Shown piece by piece: positions 35,949 to 45,310 of a stretch of 64,000 bases of DNA (its first letter is position 1; each line of letters begins with the position of its first letter). The DNA lies in contig CP070233.1 in the NCBI GenBank assembly GCA_017355425.1, positions 4,009,501-4,073,500 on the forward strand, in the 5' to 3' direction. The DNA is from Dolichospermum sp. DET69 (lineage in GTDB: Bacteria; Cyanobacteriota; Cyanobacteriia; Cyanobacteriales; Nostocaceae). The notes under the pieces are model-generated. The model searched no databases. It worked only from the letters and a program-made list of their open reading frames with translations, and was not told where the DNA came from. The position numbers were made by a program, and so were the translations under genes.

Positions 35949-36428
35949 TTAAATATTCAAATCCCGTAAAGCTAAACGAATTTGCTCTAAACGCGTGCGG
36001 TTGACACCAAAATCAGAATCTCCTACCCGAGAAGCAGAACGGATATGAATAATTGACTTATCGCTAGGAAAATAAAACTCCACATCATCAACAAATTTGA
36101 AAATGCGACTTTTAGAAATAGCATGAACATAATTATCTGTTTGTTTGATAATTTGAGTCCGGGGAACAACAGTGAGAACTTTGAGTAAAGTTTCTCTAGC
36201 TTTATCTCTTGTTACATTATAGGTAATCGGTGCAATAGTGTGTTTAGCATCAGCATTTTGACTGACAACACAATTAGGAGAAGCTGGACAAGGACTAAGA
36301 GAACCTGACTCAATTCCCAAGCTAGAAGCCGAAGCAGTTCCAGAAATGGTGAAACTAATGATCAGAGTTAGGAATACCGAGAAAATAATATTCCGTAGTC
36401 GAGAAATTGTTAAATTGGACATAATCAT
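35949..36428 (-). CDS. DUF1499 family exported protein
   Basis: 159 residues. Signal peptide about 1-35 (VFLTLIISFTISGTASA). The mature part begins CPASPNCVVSQ and contains DDVEFYFPSDKSIIHIRSASRVGDSDFGVNRTRLEQIR, the DUF1499 signature. Function unknown; common in cyanobacteria and plastids. Confidence 0.85.
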   Translation of the reverse strand: MIMSNLTISRLRNIIFSVFLTLIISFTISGTASASSLGIESGSLSPCPASPNCVVSQNADAKHTIAPITYNVTRDKARETLLKVLTVVPRTQIIKQTDNYVHAISKSRIFKFVDDVEFYFPSDKSIIHIRSASRVGDSDFGVNRTRLEQIRLALRDLNI

Positions 36429-36479
36429 TTGACTGTTATATTCTGTGATTTTAGATATATTATCAGATTTTGATATATT

Positions 36480-36740
36480 TTAATTAATTAAATCCTGAAA
36501 ATCCTCTAATCGGTGGGCATCCTGATTCTGACAAAAAATGAAATTAGACGATATTATATTTTTAATATTGTTCATCATAGACTCTTTCTGCGCCTTCGCA
36601 TCTGTTATAGCCAAATTTATCCCTGTTTCATCAATAAATGTGAGATTTCTGACATCCACACTATCTAGCCAATACCGAAATTCATAGCGCAATTTTTGTA
36701 CTCATTCTGTACCTTGCTCAGTCGCTACTAAACTTTTTTT
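36480..36740 (-). pseudogene. IS630-family transposase fragment
   Basis: The complement encodes KKSLVATEQGTE, an in-frame stop, then YEFRYWLDSVDVRNLTFIDETG, the start of the DDE half of IS630 transposases with the first Asp/Glu region (FIDETG). The rest of the transposase is missing, and the 3' part reads into a TCCTGATTCTGAC repeat. Confidence 0.75.
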
Positions 36741-36747
36741 ACGTTGA

Positions 36748-38511
36748 TTAACACTGTTTTGCATCTGCTGGATTCACAAAATCATGTAAATCAGCATCCC
36801 AAATACTAATATAGATAAAATCACAACTTTGCCGAACTATTTGACCTTTTACCCCACCTTTACTAAACGTGAAATTATCTGTTTGCCGCTGTTGAACTTG
36901 TTCCAGTCCTTGTTTAATTTCTCCTGTAGCTTCTCCATTCAATAAACCATTTAGAGTTGTCTGCATAACTTCAGCTTCTACTGATGATGCAAAAGCTGCC
37001 TCCGTTTGTTTAAGCGTTCCAGTTTTCTTATCAAATAAATAGCCTAAATCAATTTTATCAGGGACAACTTTATAAGTAACTGCCCGAGTATTACCCCATA
37101 ATCCTCTTAAATCTTTCTTCTTACCTAGCGTTGCTTCTACACTACTTCTTGATGTACCTGTAGGAAATGCTGGTACAGTTTCCCTAATAATATTAGTAAC
37201 TACTTGATCACGTTTTCCCTCTCTTTTTTTCTTGCGTGTTTCTTTGATAGTTAAAGCCGGTTCAGTTGTAGGAACTATAGATGTTTGTTCCTCTTCATTT
37301 TTTATTTCTGGTTGTGGTGTTGATTCTATTGAAGGAGTAGGAGTATTTTCAGAAATTGATTCTGTAGGTTCAGGTAATATTGAAGGAGTAGGAGATAAAG
37401 TTGGTTCAGAAATGGGGGTATTTGTAATTATTGAAGTTGGTGTTTGAGTTGAGGTTGATGTAATATTAGAGTTAGTGGCAATAGAATTTGTAGTTTGTGG
37501 TCGGTTGATACTAGAAATTGCTACTGCACCTATTATTCCCACCACAAAGCCGCCAATAATCATAGTTGGTGTTTGCCAGATTCGAGAATTATTCGCGGTT
37601 TTAATAACAGGATTTTGAGAAGGTGAAGATATAGCTTTAGGAGGAGTGAGGCGAATTGTTGCTACTGTATTATTAACCTGTGGGACAGTAGAAGCTTCAG
37701 ATTTTAAAGCATAGAGCATTTTAGCAGCAGTAGTAAAGCGATCGCTCGTCCTTGGTTCAATCGCTTGAGTTAGTACCATTGCTAATTGCGGAGAAACACC
37801 CCCAGCATAATCTTGCCAGAGAATTTGTCCTGTGTGGGGATGAGTTTCCAGTTCTTGAGGATATTTACCCGTGAGTAAATAAATTGCAGTTAAACCTAAA
37901 CTATAAATATCAGTAGCATAAACTGGACGACCAATAGCTTGTTCACTCGGCATAAATCCAGGTGTACCAATTATTAGCGACTGGGTAGGATGTCCAGCGG
38001 CATTGATAGTAGTCCGAATAGTTTCTTTAACAGCACCAAAATCAATTAAAACAGGTTTATTATCTATCTCACGCCAAATAATATTATCTGGCTTAATATC
38101 TCGATGAATAATCCCTTTACTATGGACATAATCCAACACAGACAGCAAACTTAACAGAATTTCCCTAACAGTATTTTCCTGTAATTGTCCTTGAGATTGA
38201 ATTACATTAGTCAGAGTTTGACCATGAACCCATTCTTGCACCAGGTAAAATAGTCCATTTTCCGAGAAATAAGCAAAAAGGTTAGGAATTTGGTCATTAG
38301 CTTCCCCCAAATACTCTAATGTCGCTGCTTCCCTCTCAAACCGTTTTTGAATTATTTGATAAGTTTGAGGATCATTACTGATAGGCTTGAGTTGCTTAAT
38401 CACGCAACGCCGACGGGAAGGCATATAGGTATCTTCTGCGAGAAATGTTTCTCCAAAACCCCCAGCACCTAAAACCTGGATAACTTGATAACGATTGTTT
38501 AGTAGAGTCAT
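36748..38511 (-). CDS. Serine/threonine protein kinase with Pro/Thr-rich stalk
   Basis: 587 residues. The N-terminal Hanks-type kinase is complete: glycine loop GAGGFGET, catalytic HRDIKPDN and metal-binding DFG in LIDFGAVKE. A membrane helix near 312-333 is followed by a Thr/Pro/Ser-rich linker (about 340-430) and a C-terminal extracytoplasmic domain (GTSRSSVEATLGKKK onward). Such kinases sense envelope signals in multicellular cyanobacteria. Confidence 0.92.
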   Translation of the reverse strand: MTLLNNRYQVIQVLGAGGFGETFLAEDTYMPSRRRCVIKQLKPISNDPQTYQIIQKRFEREAATLEYLGEANDQIPNLFAYFSENGLFYLVQEWVHGQTLTNVIQSQGQLQENTVREILLSLLSVLDYVHSKGIIHRDIKPDNIIWREIDNKPVLIDFGAVKETIRTTINAAGHPTQSLIIGTPGFMPSEQAIGRPVYATDIYSLGLTAIYLLTGKYPQELETHPHTGQILWQDYAGGVSPQLAMVLTQAIEPRTSDRFTTAAKMLYALKSEASTVPQVNNTVATIRLTPPKAISSPSQNPVIKTANNSRIWQTPTMIIGGFVVGIIGAVAISSINRPQTTNSIATNSNITSTSTQTPTSIITNTPISEPTLSPTPSILPEPTESISENTPTPSIESTPQPEIKNEEEQTSIVPTTEPALTIKETRKKKREGKRDQVVTNIIRETVPAFPTGTSRSSVEATLGKKKDLRGLWGNTRAVTYKVVPDKIDLGYLFDKKTGTLKQTEAAFASSVEAEVMQTTLNGLLNGEATGEIKQGLEQVQQRQTDNFTFSKGGVKGQIVRQSCDFIYISIWDADLHDFVNPADAKQC

Positions 38512-38679
38512 GGTTATGAAAAGTTAGACTGAAAAATTAAACATAAGATACTTAACCAATAAACATCTAAGTAGATGGGATCAAGTAATATCAAAATAAT
38601 ATTGTTGATTCTTGGTGGGCATCTTGCTTTATATTATATTTAATTATGCCTACCTACTTATCTGTGATTTATTGATGGG

Positions 38680-39265
38680 ATTATTTGTCTGAATCAGGAT
38701 ATCCACCGATTTAAGGATTTTCAGGATGATGATATTTTATGATGCACCTTTGCGTGAGACAAAAATCCACCTTAGACTTTTGCAGCAAACCCTAATTAAT
38801 GCTCAAATAACAATCCTGTAAATCCTTAAATCCTGGATATCCTGATTCAGACAAGTTATGAAAATCAGGAACATCGAAGAATTTACAAAATTATCTATAA
38901 TCAAGTATTATCATGTTTGTTTATATTAATCTCATTAATTAATACTCAAATAACAATCCTGTAAATCCTGATTCAAACAAGTTATAAAGATTAGGAACAT
39001 CGAAGAATTTACAAAATTATCTATAATCAAGTATTATCATGTTTGTTTATATTAATCTCATTAATTAATACTCAAATAACAATCCTGTAAATCCTTAAAT
39101 CCTGTAAATCCTGATATGGCTTGCGCCACGCTACGCTATCAGACAAGTGATGACAGTCGGGTTAGCTGGGAAGGATAATGTCAGAATCAAGATGATTAAG
39201 ATTCAAGGATGCAAAATATATCAATCCTGAAAATCCTCAAATCCTGAAAATCCTGATTCAGACAA
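38680..39265. repeat. Intergenic repeat cluster including a 126-bp tandem duplication
   Basis: The 760 bp between the kinase and dxs hold no gene. They carry many TCCTGATTCAGAC / GTCTGAATCAGG units. A 126-bp direct repeat (CGAAGAATTTACAAAATTAT at 38875 and again at 39001) extends about 38850-39100. The GATAGCGTAGCGTGGCG repeat occurs inverted near 39120-39141. Confidence 0.8.
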
Positions 39266-39271
39266 CAAAAA

Positions 39272-41179
39272 CTATTTCACAACAGCTAATTCCTTCTTAA
39301 AGAAAGCTTGTAAAACAGTTTCGGCAATTTGAGGACTACTTAAACCTAACGCTGCAAAAGATTGATCAGGCGTAGCGTGTTCTACCAAAATATCAGGTAC
39401 ACCAATCCGCTTCACAGGCACAACCACATCAGCATCAAGTAAAGCCTCAGCTACAGCAGAACCAAAGCCACCCATTAAACAACCTTCCTCCAAAGTCACA
39501 ACCCGACCAATTTGTTTAGCCAAAGGTAAAATCAAATCAGTGTCCAAGGGTTTAACAAAACGGGCATTAATGACAGTTGCTTCAATGCCATATTCGCTGA
39601 GAATTTCCGCCGCTTGCATAGCTGGATAAACCATAGTTCCATAACCAAGGATTAGCACATCATCACCTTGACGGAGAATTTCCCCCTTACCTATTTCTAA
39701 AGCTTCCCAACCTTCTTCCATCAAAGGGACACCGTGACCATTACCACGGGGGAAACGCATAGAAATAGGTCCACTGGTGTGATTAATCCCAGTTACAACC
39801 ATCCGTTGTAATTCGGCTTCATCCTTGGGAGCCATTACCACCATGTTAGGGATACAGCGCATATAAGCAATATCATACATACCTTGGTGAGTTGGACCAT
39901 CAGCGCCCACGATTCCCGCTCGATCTAAACAGAAAAAGACGGGGAGATTTTGAATACAAACATCGTGAATAATTTGGTCAAAAGCCCGTTGTAGGAAAGT
40001 GGAATAAATAGCAGCAACCGGACGCATTCCCTCACAGGCCAAACCTGCGGCTAAAGTAATGGCGTGTTGTTCCGCAATTCCCACATCAATATATTGATTG
40101 GGTAGTTTAGCTTGGAGTTTATCTAAGCCCGTACCAGTAGCCATGGCCGCTGTAATCCCCACGATTTTGGGATTTTGTTCAGCTAGTGTCACTAAAGTAT
40201 GAGAAAAGACCTTAGCGTAAGCAGGGGGTTTAGGTTTACTGGAAGGAATTGCTTTCCCCGTCGTCAAATTAAAAGGGGTTTGAGCATGGTAGCCTACTTG
40301 GTCTTTTTCCGCTATTTCATAGCCTTTACCCTTAGTTGTTACTACATGAACCAAAACAGGGCCAGTAATTTGATGCGCTTGTTGGAATGTGGCAATCAAT
40401 TCCTCTAAATTATGCCCATCAACTGGCCCCATGTAGGTAAAGCCCAATTCTTCAAAAACTGCCCCAACCTTGGGAACTGCTAACCGCTTCATGCCTTCTT
40501 TAATGCGTTCCAGTTCTGGAGAAATGGACTCACCCACAAAAGGCAGATTTTTGAGCTGTTCCTCAATGCCCTCTGAGAGAAACTGCACCGGTGGACTCAG
40601 ACGCATCTTATTCAGATAACGAGGAATCGCCCCCACATTGGGAGAAATAGACATCTCATTGTCATTGAGAACCACCAGCAGATTAGTTTTGGGAAGGTGT
40701 CCAGCGTGGTTAATAGCTTCTAGTGCCATACCCCCAGTTAAAGCACCATCACCAATCACCGCAACGGTTTTAAATTTTTCCCCTTTTAAATCGCGGGCTA
40801 AAGCCATTCCCAAGGCAGCGGAAATACTTGTAGAAGCGTGTCCCGCACCAAAATGATCGAATTTGTTTTCACCACGTTTGAGATAACCTGCAACGCCGTC
40901 TTTTTGGCGGAGAGTGTCAAAATTACTGTAGCGTCCGGTAATTAATTTATGAGGATAAGCTTGATGTCCAACATCCCATGTGATTTTATCTCGATCTAAA
41001 TCCAGGGTTTGGTAAAGCCCTAGGGTTAGTTCTACAACTCCCAAGCCCGGACCCAAATGCCCTCCAAAGGCTGCTACGGTTTGTAGGTGTTTCTCACGAA
41101 TTTGACGGGCAATCTGTTGCAACTGCCGAATTGACAAACCATGTAACTGGTTAGGATGGGTAATTTCACTCAAATGCAT
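39272..41179 (-). CDS. dxs: 1-deoxy-D-xylulose-5-phosphate synthase
   Basis: 635 residues, full length. Thiamine-diphosphate binding [18 protein letters not shown] ... NDNEMSIS, the transketolase central domain with [15 protein letters not shown], and the C-terminal domain with [18 protein letters not shown] are all present. It condenses pyruvate and glyceraldehyde-3-phosphate, the first step of the MEP isoprenoid pathway feeding carotenoids, phytol and quinones. Confidence 0.97.
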   Translation of the reverse strand: MHLSEITHPNQLHGLSIRQLQQIARQIREKHLQTVAAFGGHLGPGLGVVELTLGLYQTLDLDRDKITWDVGHQAYPHKLITGRYSNFDTLRQKDGVAGYLKRGENKFDHFGAGHASTSISAALGMALARDLKGEKFKTVAVIGDGALTGGMALEAINHAGHLPKTNLLVVLNDNEMSISPNVGAIPRYLNKMRLSPPVQFLSEGIEEQLKNLPFVGESISPELERIKEGMKRLAVPKVGAVFEELGFTYMGPVDGHNLEELIATFQQAHQITGPVLVHVVTTKGKGYEIAEKDQVGYHAQTPFNLTTGKAIPSSKPKPPAYAKVFSHTLVTLAEQNPKIVGITAAMATGTGLDKLQAKLPNQYIDVGIAEQHAITLAAGLACEGMRPVAAIYSTFLQRAFDQIIHDVCIQNLPVFFCLDRAGIVGADGPTHQGMYDIAYMRCIPNMVVMAPKDEAELQRMVVTGINHTSGPISMRFPRGNGHGVPLMEEGWEALEIGKGEILRQGDDVLILGYGTMVYPAMQAAEILSEYGIEATVINARFVKPLDTDLILPLAKQIGRVVTLEEGCLMGGFGSAVAEALLDADVVVPVKRIGVPDILVEHATPDQSFAALGLSSPQIAETVLQAFFKKELAVVK

Positions 41180-41324
41180 ACTATCGGCTTTTCCTTTCTA
41201 AGTCTTCTTTTGGCATAATTTTATTTTCCCACTTCCGGTGGCTTCTAAAATCTGACCATCATCAATTATTCTTGTATAACTATAACTTTTGTGCGTTTTT
41301 AATATCTATGTAGAGCTTGCTGAA

Positions 41325-41466
41325 AGAAAGCAAAAGCGTTAATAGATAAAAGTTTACAGAGTTTTATCAACAAACAAGTGCCAGATTATCGAGCCAAGAT
41401 ATTGAAAACCCTTGCATTTTCACTAAAAAAAGCCAGGCAAATCTGAGGACTCATCAGCAAACCCTT
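41325..41466. repeat. 140-bp MITE-like dispersed repeat, copy 2
   Basis: Diverged copy of 9543-9683 in the same orientation, with the inverted arms TTTACAGAGTTTTAT and TTGAAAACCCTTGCA. It lies upstream of dxs. Confidence 0.6.
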
Positions 41467-41563
41467 CTTTCTCCTGACTTCTTTCTCCTGACTTCTTTCT
41501 CCTGACTTCTTTCTCCTGACTCCTGACTCGGTGACTCCTGACTCGGTGACTCCTGACTCCTAG
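41467..41563. repeat. STRR: TTCTTTCTCCTGAC and TCCTGACTCGGTGAC tandem repeats
   Basis: About four 14-bp units followed by two 15-bp units, immediately before the tRNA fragment. Confidence 0.85.
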
Positions 41564-41578
41564 ACATACTAATTTTAA

Positions 41579-41624
41579 TGGGTACGACAGGACTCGAACC
41601 TGTGACCGTCCGCTTAGAAGGCAG
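41579..41624 (-). tRNA. tRNA-Arg(UCU) 3' fragment (46 nt), probable attachment-site remnant
   Basis: The complement reads CTGC, loop CTTCTAA with anticodon TCT, GCGG, a variable region, a perfect T-arm (CACAGG TTCGAGT CCTGTC) and the 3' acceptor GTACCCA. The 5' half (acceptor, D-arm) is absent: sequence before CTGC is unrelated AT-rich DNA. Integrases commonly cut tRNA genes at the anticodon loop or T-loop, leaving this kind of 3' piece at one end of an inserted element. Confidence 0.8.
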
Positions 41625-41639
41625 AATTTATTTATCTAA

Positions 41640-41891
41640 AACCCAGTGTTAGCAATGGTTTTGGCTACATCTAAAATAATTGATCTAATTTTGAGCTACC
41701 CTATTAATGCTGTAATAATTTTTAACAAAGTTGTTCATATTTGTAATGCCCACTAATCCTACACTACTCGTTTTAATAATGTGGACACCATTTACACCCA
41801 ATTTCTCGGATAATAACTATCTATCAAAAAATGATAATTTGATATAGGTTCTCCACTTAAATTAAGAGAGTTTGATCTGATTTTTTTCAAA
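41640..41891. other. Region between tRNA fragment and restriction remnant
   Basis: No intact gene or integrase. A 93-codon minus-strand ORF (41792-42073) overlaps the fragment below in antisense, has no recognisable domain, and is not reported. Confidence 0.4.
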
Positions 41892-42002
41892 ATGAGAATT
41901 GCTGCTCGGAAGGAGTTGGCATTGATGGAGGATTTGATTCCGTTGTTGCACAAGCTGGCGCAGGGGCGAGAAATTTCGGGGTTGGGGGCGTATGAGCAGT
42001 AA
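41892..42002 (+). pseudogene. HsdM C-terminal fragment (type I restriction-modification)
   Basis: 36 codons ending KLAQGREISGLGAYEQ. The same DLxxxLAQGRxISGL block recurs at 42678-42773, directly ahead of an HsdS-like start, so it probably derives from the end of the methylase subunit. Assignment as HsdM rests on this context. Confidence 0.45.
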
Positions 42003-42040
42003 TATAGATAGATATCGTCGGTACTAGATAAACGACAGCT

Positions 42041-42310
42041 ATGAACCCTATTTTGCAACAAATTCAACACCATGCCGCAGCTTTACCGATATCATCGCAA
42101 GCGGAGTTACTGAATTATGCTGTTTATTTAGAACAAAAAGCACGAGAAAAAACGCCTATCACTTTAAACCAAGTAAGGCGCGAAGGTTTGGCGCAAGCAT
42201 TGGCGCAGGCGGTGGCGTTAAATCCTTTTGCAGAAATTACTGATCCAGTTGTTTGGCAGCGTGAACAACGCCAAGACCGCAATTTGTTCGGGAGAGACGA
42301 TGCTGATTGA
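42041..42310 (+). CDS. Antitoxin of a VapC-type pair (DUF2281-like)
   Basis: 89 residues. The N-terminus (ILQQIQHHAAALPISSQAELLNYA) resembles DUF2281 antitoxins; the acidic C-terminus (RNLFGRDDAD) would wrap the toxin. Its stop overlaps the PIN-toxin start by 11 bp, indicating translational coupling. Confidence 0.7.
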   Translation: MNPILQQIQHHAAALPISSQAELLNYAVYLEQKAREKTPITLNQVRREGLAQALAQAVALNPFAEITDPVVWQREQRQDRNLFGRDDAD

Positions 42311-42671
42311 TAGTAATTTGATTATTTATGCCACTCAGCCGCCATATACGCAGTTGCGTAGCTGGTTGGTGAATTATGCCACGCATTATTCTGCGATTAG
42401 TCGTTTGGAAACATTGGGCTACCATCGTTTAGGTGAGGCTGAAAAACAGGCCATCATGGCGATTTTAGATAACTTGGATATTTTAATGATCAATAAAGTT
42501 ACGCTTGAAATTGCGGTTGCTTTGCGCCAACAGCGAAAAATGTCCGTAGGTGATGCCCTAATTGCTGCAACCTGTTTAGATTCTGATCTACCGTTAGCAA
42601 CGGCAAATATAAAAGATTTTGAGTGGATAGAGGGTTTGGTGATCCACAATCCATTGGAGCTAGGGAGTTAG
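42300..42671 (+). CDS. vapC: PIN-domain ribonuclease toxin (VapC-like)
   Basis: 123 residues from ATG 42300, with GGGAGAG just upstream; the frame is open further back inside the antitoxin. PIN acidic residues are visible: D in MLIDSNLI, E in ISRLETLGY, D in SVGDALIAA and the late D in NIKDFEWI. VapC toxins cleave tRNA or rRNA. It lies inside degraded restriction genes in the accessory island. Confidence 0.85.
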   Translation: MLIDSNLIIYATQPPYTQLRSWLVNYATHYSAISRLETLGYHRLGEAEKQAIMAILDNLDILMINKVTLEIAVALRQQRKMSVGDALIAATCLDSDLPLATANIKDFEWIEGLVIHNPLELGS

Positions 42672-42677
42672 CATTTT

Positions 42678-42853
42678 ATGGATGATTTGATGGCGCAGGG
42701 GCGGGACATTTCGGGGTTGTTTACAAAAGAGGCTGTTTTGGATTGGGAAACACAGCATGGGGGTGAGCTATGAGTGTGCCTAAGTTGCGCTTTCCTGAGT
42801 TTTGGAATACGGGGGAGTGGGAAATGTTCACGGCGATTCCCAGGTCGCGCTAG
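42678..42853 (+). pseudogene. HsdM end and HsdS start, type I restriction-modification remnant
   Basis: 42678-42773 encodes LMAQGRDISGLFTKEAVLDW up to a TGA. It overlaps as ATGA with an ATG at 42770 that begins MSVPKLRFPEFWNTGEWE, the standard opening of HsdS specificity subunits. That frame stops after 27 residues at 42853. Gene order hsdM-hsdS and the coupled overlap are those of an active operon, now destroyed. Confidence 0.7.
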
Positions 42854-42955
42854 TTACACTATCGCTCGGTATTTTAGATGGATACACCGATGGAAGAAAT
42901 AGTCAAATTTTAGGAGGTATAATTAAATCTAAATATTCTCTTTTAAATTAAAAAA

Positions 42956-43762
42956 ATGACTGAATTTGATTTTATAGAATCTATACCAGGTTTTATTTCC
43001 CTGGTTGATCTAAATTGTAGATACTTGAGAGTCAACAACAATTTATCTACTTTATTTAAAGATAGCGTTGAAGGTAAAATAGCAGGTGACAAATGCTATG
43101 ACCAAGCTAGAGAAATAAAAAAATTGATTAATTCCCCAGTGGGAACAGAGACAAATTGGGAATATCATCATGATGATATATGCTTGGCAGTTTGTAGCAA
43201 ACGGTGTGAAAATTTTATCATTAACCAAGCAATTGATATTACTGACAGAAAAAGCTTAGAGCAAAAGCTTTCTGCATTAGCTAAACGACAAGATGCCTTA
43301 CTAAAAGCTATTCCTGAAGCGGCTGAATCCGGTTCTGGCAGACGCTCTAGTGAAGAATTAAAAACGCTTGTTAAGTTATTAACTCAACGTCCGATAATTG
43401 AGAAAGAATCTACTGAATCTCTGATAAAATTAGAGGTGGAGTTAAGAGAAAATACTGCTAAAATCCAAAATATTGAAAAACTTCTTTTTTGGGATGATAC
43501 CTCGCTTTTGGGACGAATTAAAGAGCTTGAAATTCACCAGAATAATGATAATGTGAACTGGCATGAAATTGAAACAAGCAAAAAAAATATAGAGAAATTA
43601 TCTGAAATTGCCGGCATTATTGTTAACATTCCAGGTGGAGGAAGAACAATATTTGTGACATTAATCATAGTTAATGTTTTAACTACCTTTTTTGTAGATA
43701 TTGCTGCAAGGGTGGTAGACATCCATGAAATAATTCCAATAGTTAGAGATGCAAAGCCTTAA
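42956..43762 (+). CDS. PAS-domain protein with coiled coil and C-terminal membrane anchor
   Basis: 268 residues. Residues 1-95 form a PAS-like sensor (FIESIPGFISLVDLNCRYLRVN ... IDITDRKSLEQKL). A helical coiled-coil region follows (about 95-215), then one membrane segment (about 232-252). There is no kinase, cyclase or GGDEF output. GGAGG precedes by about 34 nt; no GCTACCGC motif. A tail-anchored sensor of unknown partner. Confidence 0.6.
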   Translation: MTEFDFIESIPGFISLVDLNCRYLRVNNNLSTLFKDSVEGKIAGDKCYDQAREIKKLINSPVGTETNWEYHHDDICLAVCSKRCENFIINQAIDITDRKSLEQKLSALAKRQDALLKAIPEAAESGSGRRSSEELKTLVKLLTQRPIIEKESTESLIKLEVELRENTAKIQNIEKLLFWDDTSLLGRIKELEIHQNNDNVNWHEIETSKKNIEKLSEIAGIIVNIPGGGRTIFVTLIIVNVLTTFFVDIAARVVDIHEIIPIVRDAKP

Positions 43763-43824
43763 AATAATTCGTAATTCGCAATTAAACCCCAAAATTACGA
43801 ATTGCGAATTAGTAATTAAAAATG

Positions 43825-44880
43825 TTATTGATTTACCAATGGAAACTCCCTAATTTGTAAATCTTCTGGAAATTCAGATAAAATTCCACCTTTTTTATCA
43901 CTGATTTTGTAGGGTGCATTATCTAACATTGGTTTTGCTCCAAGTTGTTTGATAAATATTCGTACTTGGGCTTTTTGGCAAGCTTTGGTGAGCGATCGCA
44001 AATGTTCAATCTCACAAACACGGGCATTGTGTCCAGACTCCCCACCAAGAATGCACCAACTTAGTCGGGGTATACACTGATTACAAATTGCTAATCCAGC
44101 TACAGGTGCAGCGTCAACAGCATAGAGAATGTCCCGTTGTTCACCGCAGCCATCACAGATACCCGCACCAATAAACTCGCTTAAATACTCTGATAAATCA
44201 ATGTCTTCCAAAACTGGTTCACAACTGAGAAAACGAATTTTGGCAGGTGTTTTTAGCAGATAATAAACATCTTCAGCGTCTTTCTGTGTGCATACTGAAT
44301 ACCCCAACCACAGATGATCCAATGGTAACTTGAGTTCCGTTTCCTCTAAGAATCTGCAACTTTCCTCTACTAATTTGCGTACCCGTTTTGTTAATTTAGT
44401 TTCTAGTATTTCGGATTTAGCTTTCACCAATGCAGATTGAATCTTTTGGAGACGGTCAGGACTGGTGAAATACTGGTGCATAATTTCCGGGCGTTTGGTG
44501 AGAATTTGGTAAATGTTCCACCGGGCGATGATCATATATGCCACAGCTTCATCTATGAAATCGAAGGGAACATCTTTATGAAATAAATCCCCCAAATTAG
44601 CGACAAATACGAGTTCGGGTTTTTTCCAATTTCCCCATTCCAAAATCCATTTTAAGCGTTGGGGTTGTAGATTGATTTGCCCTGTCCATTGCAGTTTACC
44701 ATTGGTTGATTTTCTGACTGTTCCTGCAAAAACATCGGATATTTTGGGGTTGGGATGATGTGAATGAATCCAACTTTCTAACACTGCATAGCAATTCGCG
44801 CAGCCGTCCGAATCTGGATCACACCCCGTTACTATTGGCCATGTATTACCAGTCCATTCAATATTAGAATCTTTACTCAT
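43825..44880 (-). CDS. DUF5131 / phage Gp37-Gp68 family protein with zinc-ribbon insertion
   Basis: 351 residues from ATG 44880 (MSKDSNIEWTGNTW), the usual start. Family features: IEWTGNTWPIVTGCDPDSDGCANCYA with three clustered cysteines near the N-terminus, LSCEPVLEDIDL and WCILGGESGHNARVC. A CDGCGEQRD ... CNQC pair inserted near residue 245 looks like a zinc ribbon. Phages and mobile elements often carry this family; activity unknown, radical-SAM-like chemistry has been suggested. Second gene of a unit led by the motif at 45266. Confidence 0.8.
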   Translation of the reverse strand: MSKDSNIEWTGNTWPIVTGCDPDSDGCANCYAVLESWIHSHHPNPKISDVFAGTVRKSTNGKLQWTGQINLQPQRLKWILEWGNWKKPELVFVANLGDLFHKDVPFDFIDEAVAYMIIARWNIYQILTKRPEIMHQYFTSPDRLQKIQSALVKAKSEILETKLTKRVRKLVEESCRFLEETELKLPLDHLWLGYSVCTQKDAEDVYYLLKTPAKIRFLSCEPVLEDIDLSEYLSEFIGAGICDGCGEQRDILYAVDAAPVAGLAICNQCIPRLSWCILGGESGHNARVCEIEHLRSLTKACQKAQVRIFIKQLGAKPMLDNAPYKISDKKGGILSEFPEDLQIREFPLVNQ

Positions 44881-44912
44881 TTTTTTATCCTTATTAATTA
44901 ACATCAAACATT

Positions 44913-44938
44913 AAAAAAAGCCGGGATAACCCCAGCTT
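44913..44938 (-). terminator. Hairpin plus T-tract after the 44948-45223 gene
   Basis: On the minus strand AAGCTGGGG TTAT CCCGGCTT followed by seven Ts. It lies between the two genes of this unit, so DUF5131 expression may depend on read-through. Confidence 0.7.
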
Positions 44939-44947
44939 AATTGTCAT

Positions 44948-45223
44948 TTAATTACCATAGATATCACCTTCTGGTATATATTCATCGGCAACAGGGGAAT
45001 TACCATTAACAGTGAAAGTCTCTACTGGTTTGGATTTATCAAGCAGTTTTCTGTATTCTTCTCTGACAGCTTCCCGACATTTATCTTGGAGAAGTTGAGT
45101 ACACATATCCTCGTTTTCTCCTTCTGATATTGAAGCCCAAATTGAACAGCCTAATGTGGCACTATTAAAGTCACCTAAGTTAAACTTTCTTTCGTAGCTA
45201 ACTGCGATAGTTTTGACAAACAT
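44948..45223 (-). CDS. Conserved small mobile-element protein
   Basis: 91 residues. The start FVKTIAVSYERKFNLGDFNS resembles small proteins of phages and plasmids that follow an [V/I]KTIxVxYERKxNLGDYNS pattern; function unknown. AGAGG precedes the ATG. Leader motif at 45266-45273. Confidence 0.6.
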   Translation of the reverse strand: MFVKTIAVSYERKFNLGDFNSATLGCSIWASISEGENEDMCTQLLQDKCREAVREEYRKLLDKSKPVETFTVNGNSPVADEYIPEGDIYGN

Positions 45224-45265
45224 TTTAACCTCTAGTTTTTATTGAAAAGTAACCACAATCATTAA

Positions 45266-45273
45266 GCGGTAGC
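45266..45273 (-). promoter_or_regulatory. Island leader motif GCTACCGC, site 1
   Basis: Ends 42 nt before the ATG at 45223. Preceded by a hairpin and six Ts (45277-45304). Confidence 0.75.
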
Positions 45274-45276
45274 ATT

Positions 45277-45304
45277 AAAAAAGACCCAGGAATAAACCTG
45301 AGTC
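45277..45304 (-). terminator. Terminator after the 45311-45661 gene
   Basis: GACTCAGG TTTATT CCTGGGTC followed by TTTTTT, starting six bases after the stop codon and ending 3 nt before motif site 1. Confidence 0.8.
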
Positions 45305-45310
45305 AAATAA

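Noticed and set aside
41579-41760. Complete or intron-containing tRNA-Arg
   Set aside because: No 5' half (GGGTACG acceptor and D-arm) could be found to the right of the 3' part, and the intervening DNA does not look like a group I intron.
43763-43822. Precise terminator between convergent PAS and DUF5131 genes
   Set aside because: AATTCGTAATTCGCAATT and AATTACGAATTGCGAATT are imperfectly complementary and AT-rich with no T-tract; a bidirectional terminator is possible but not supported well enough to list.
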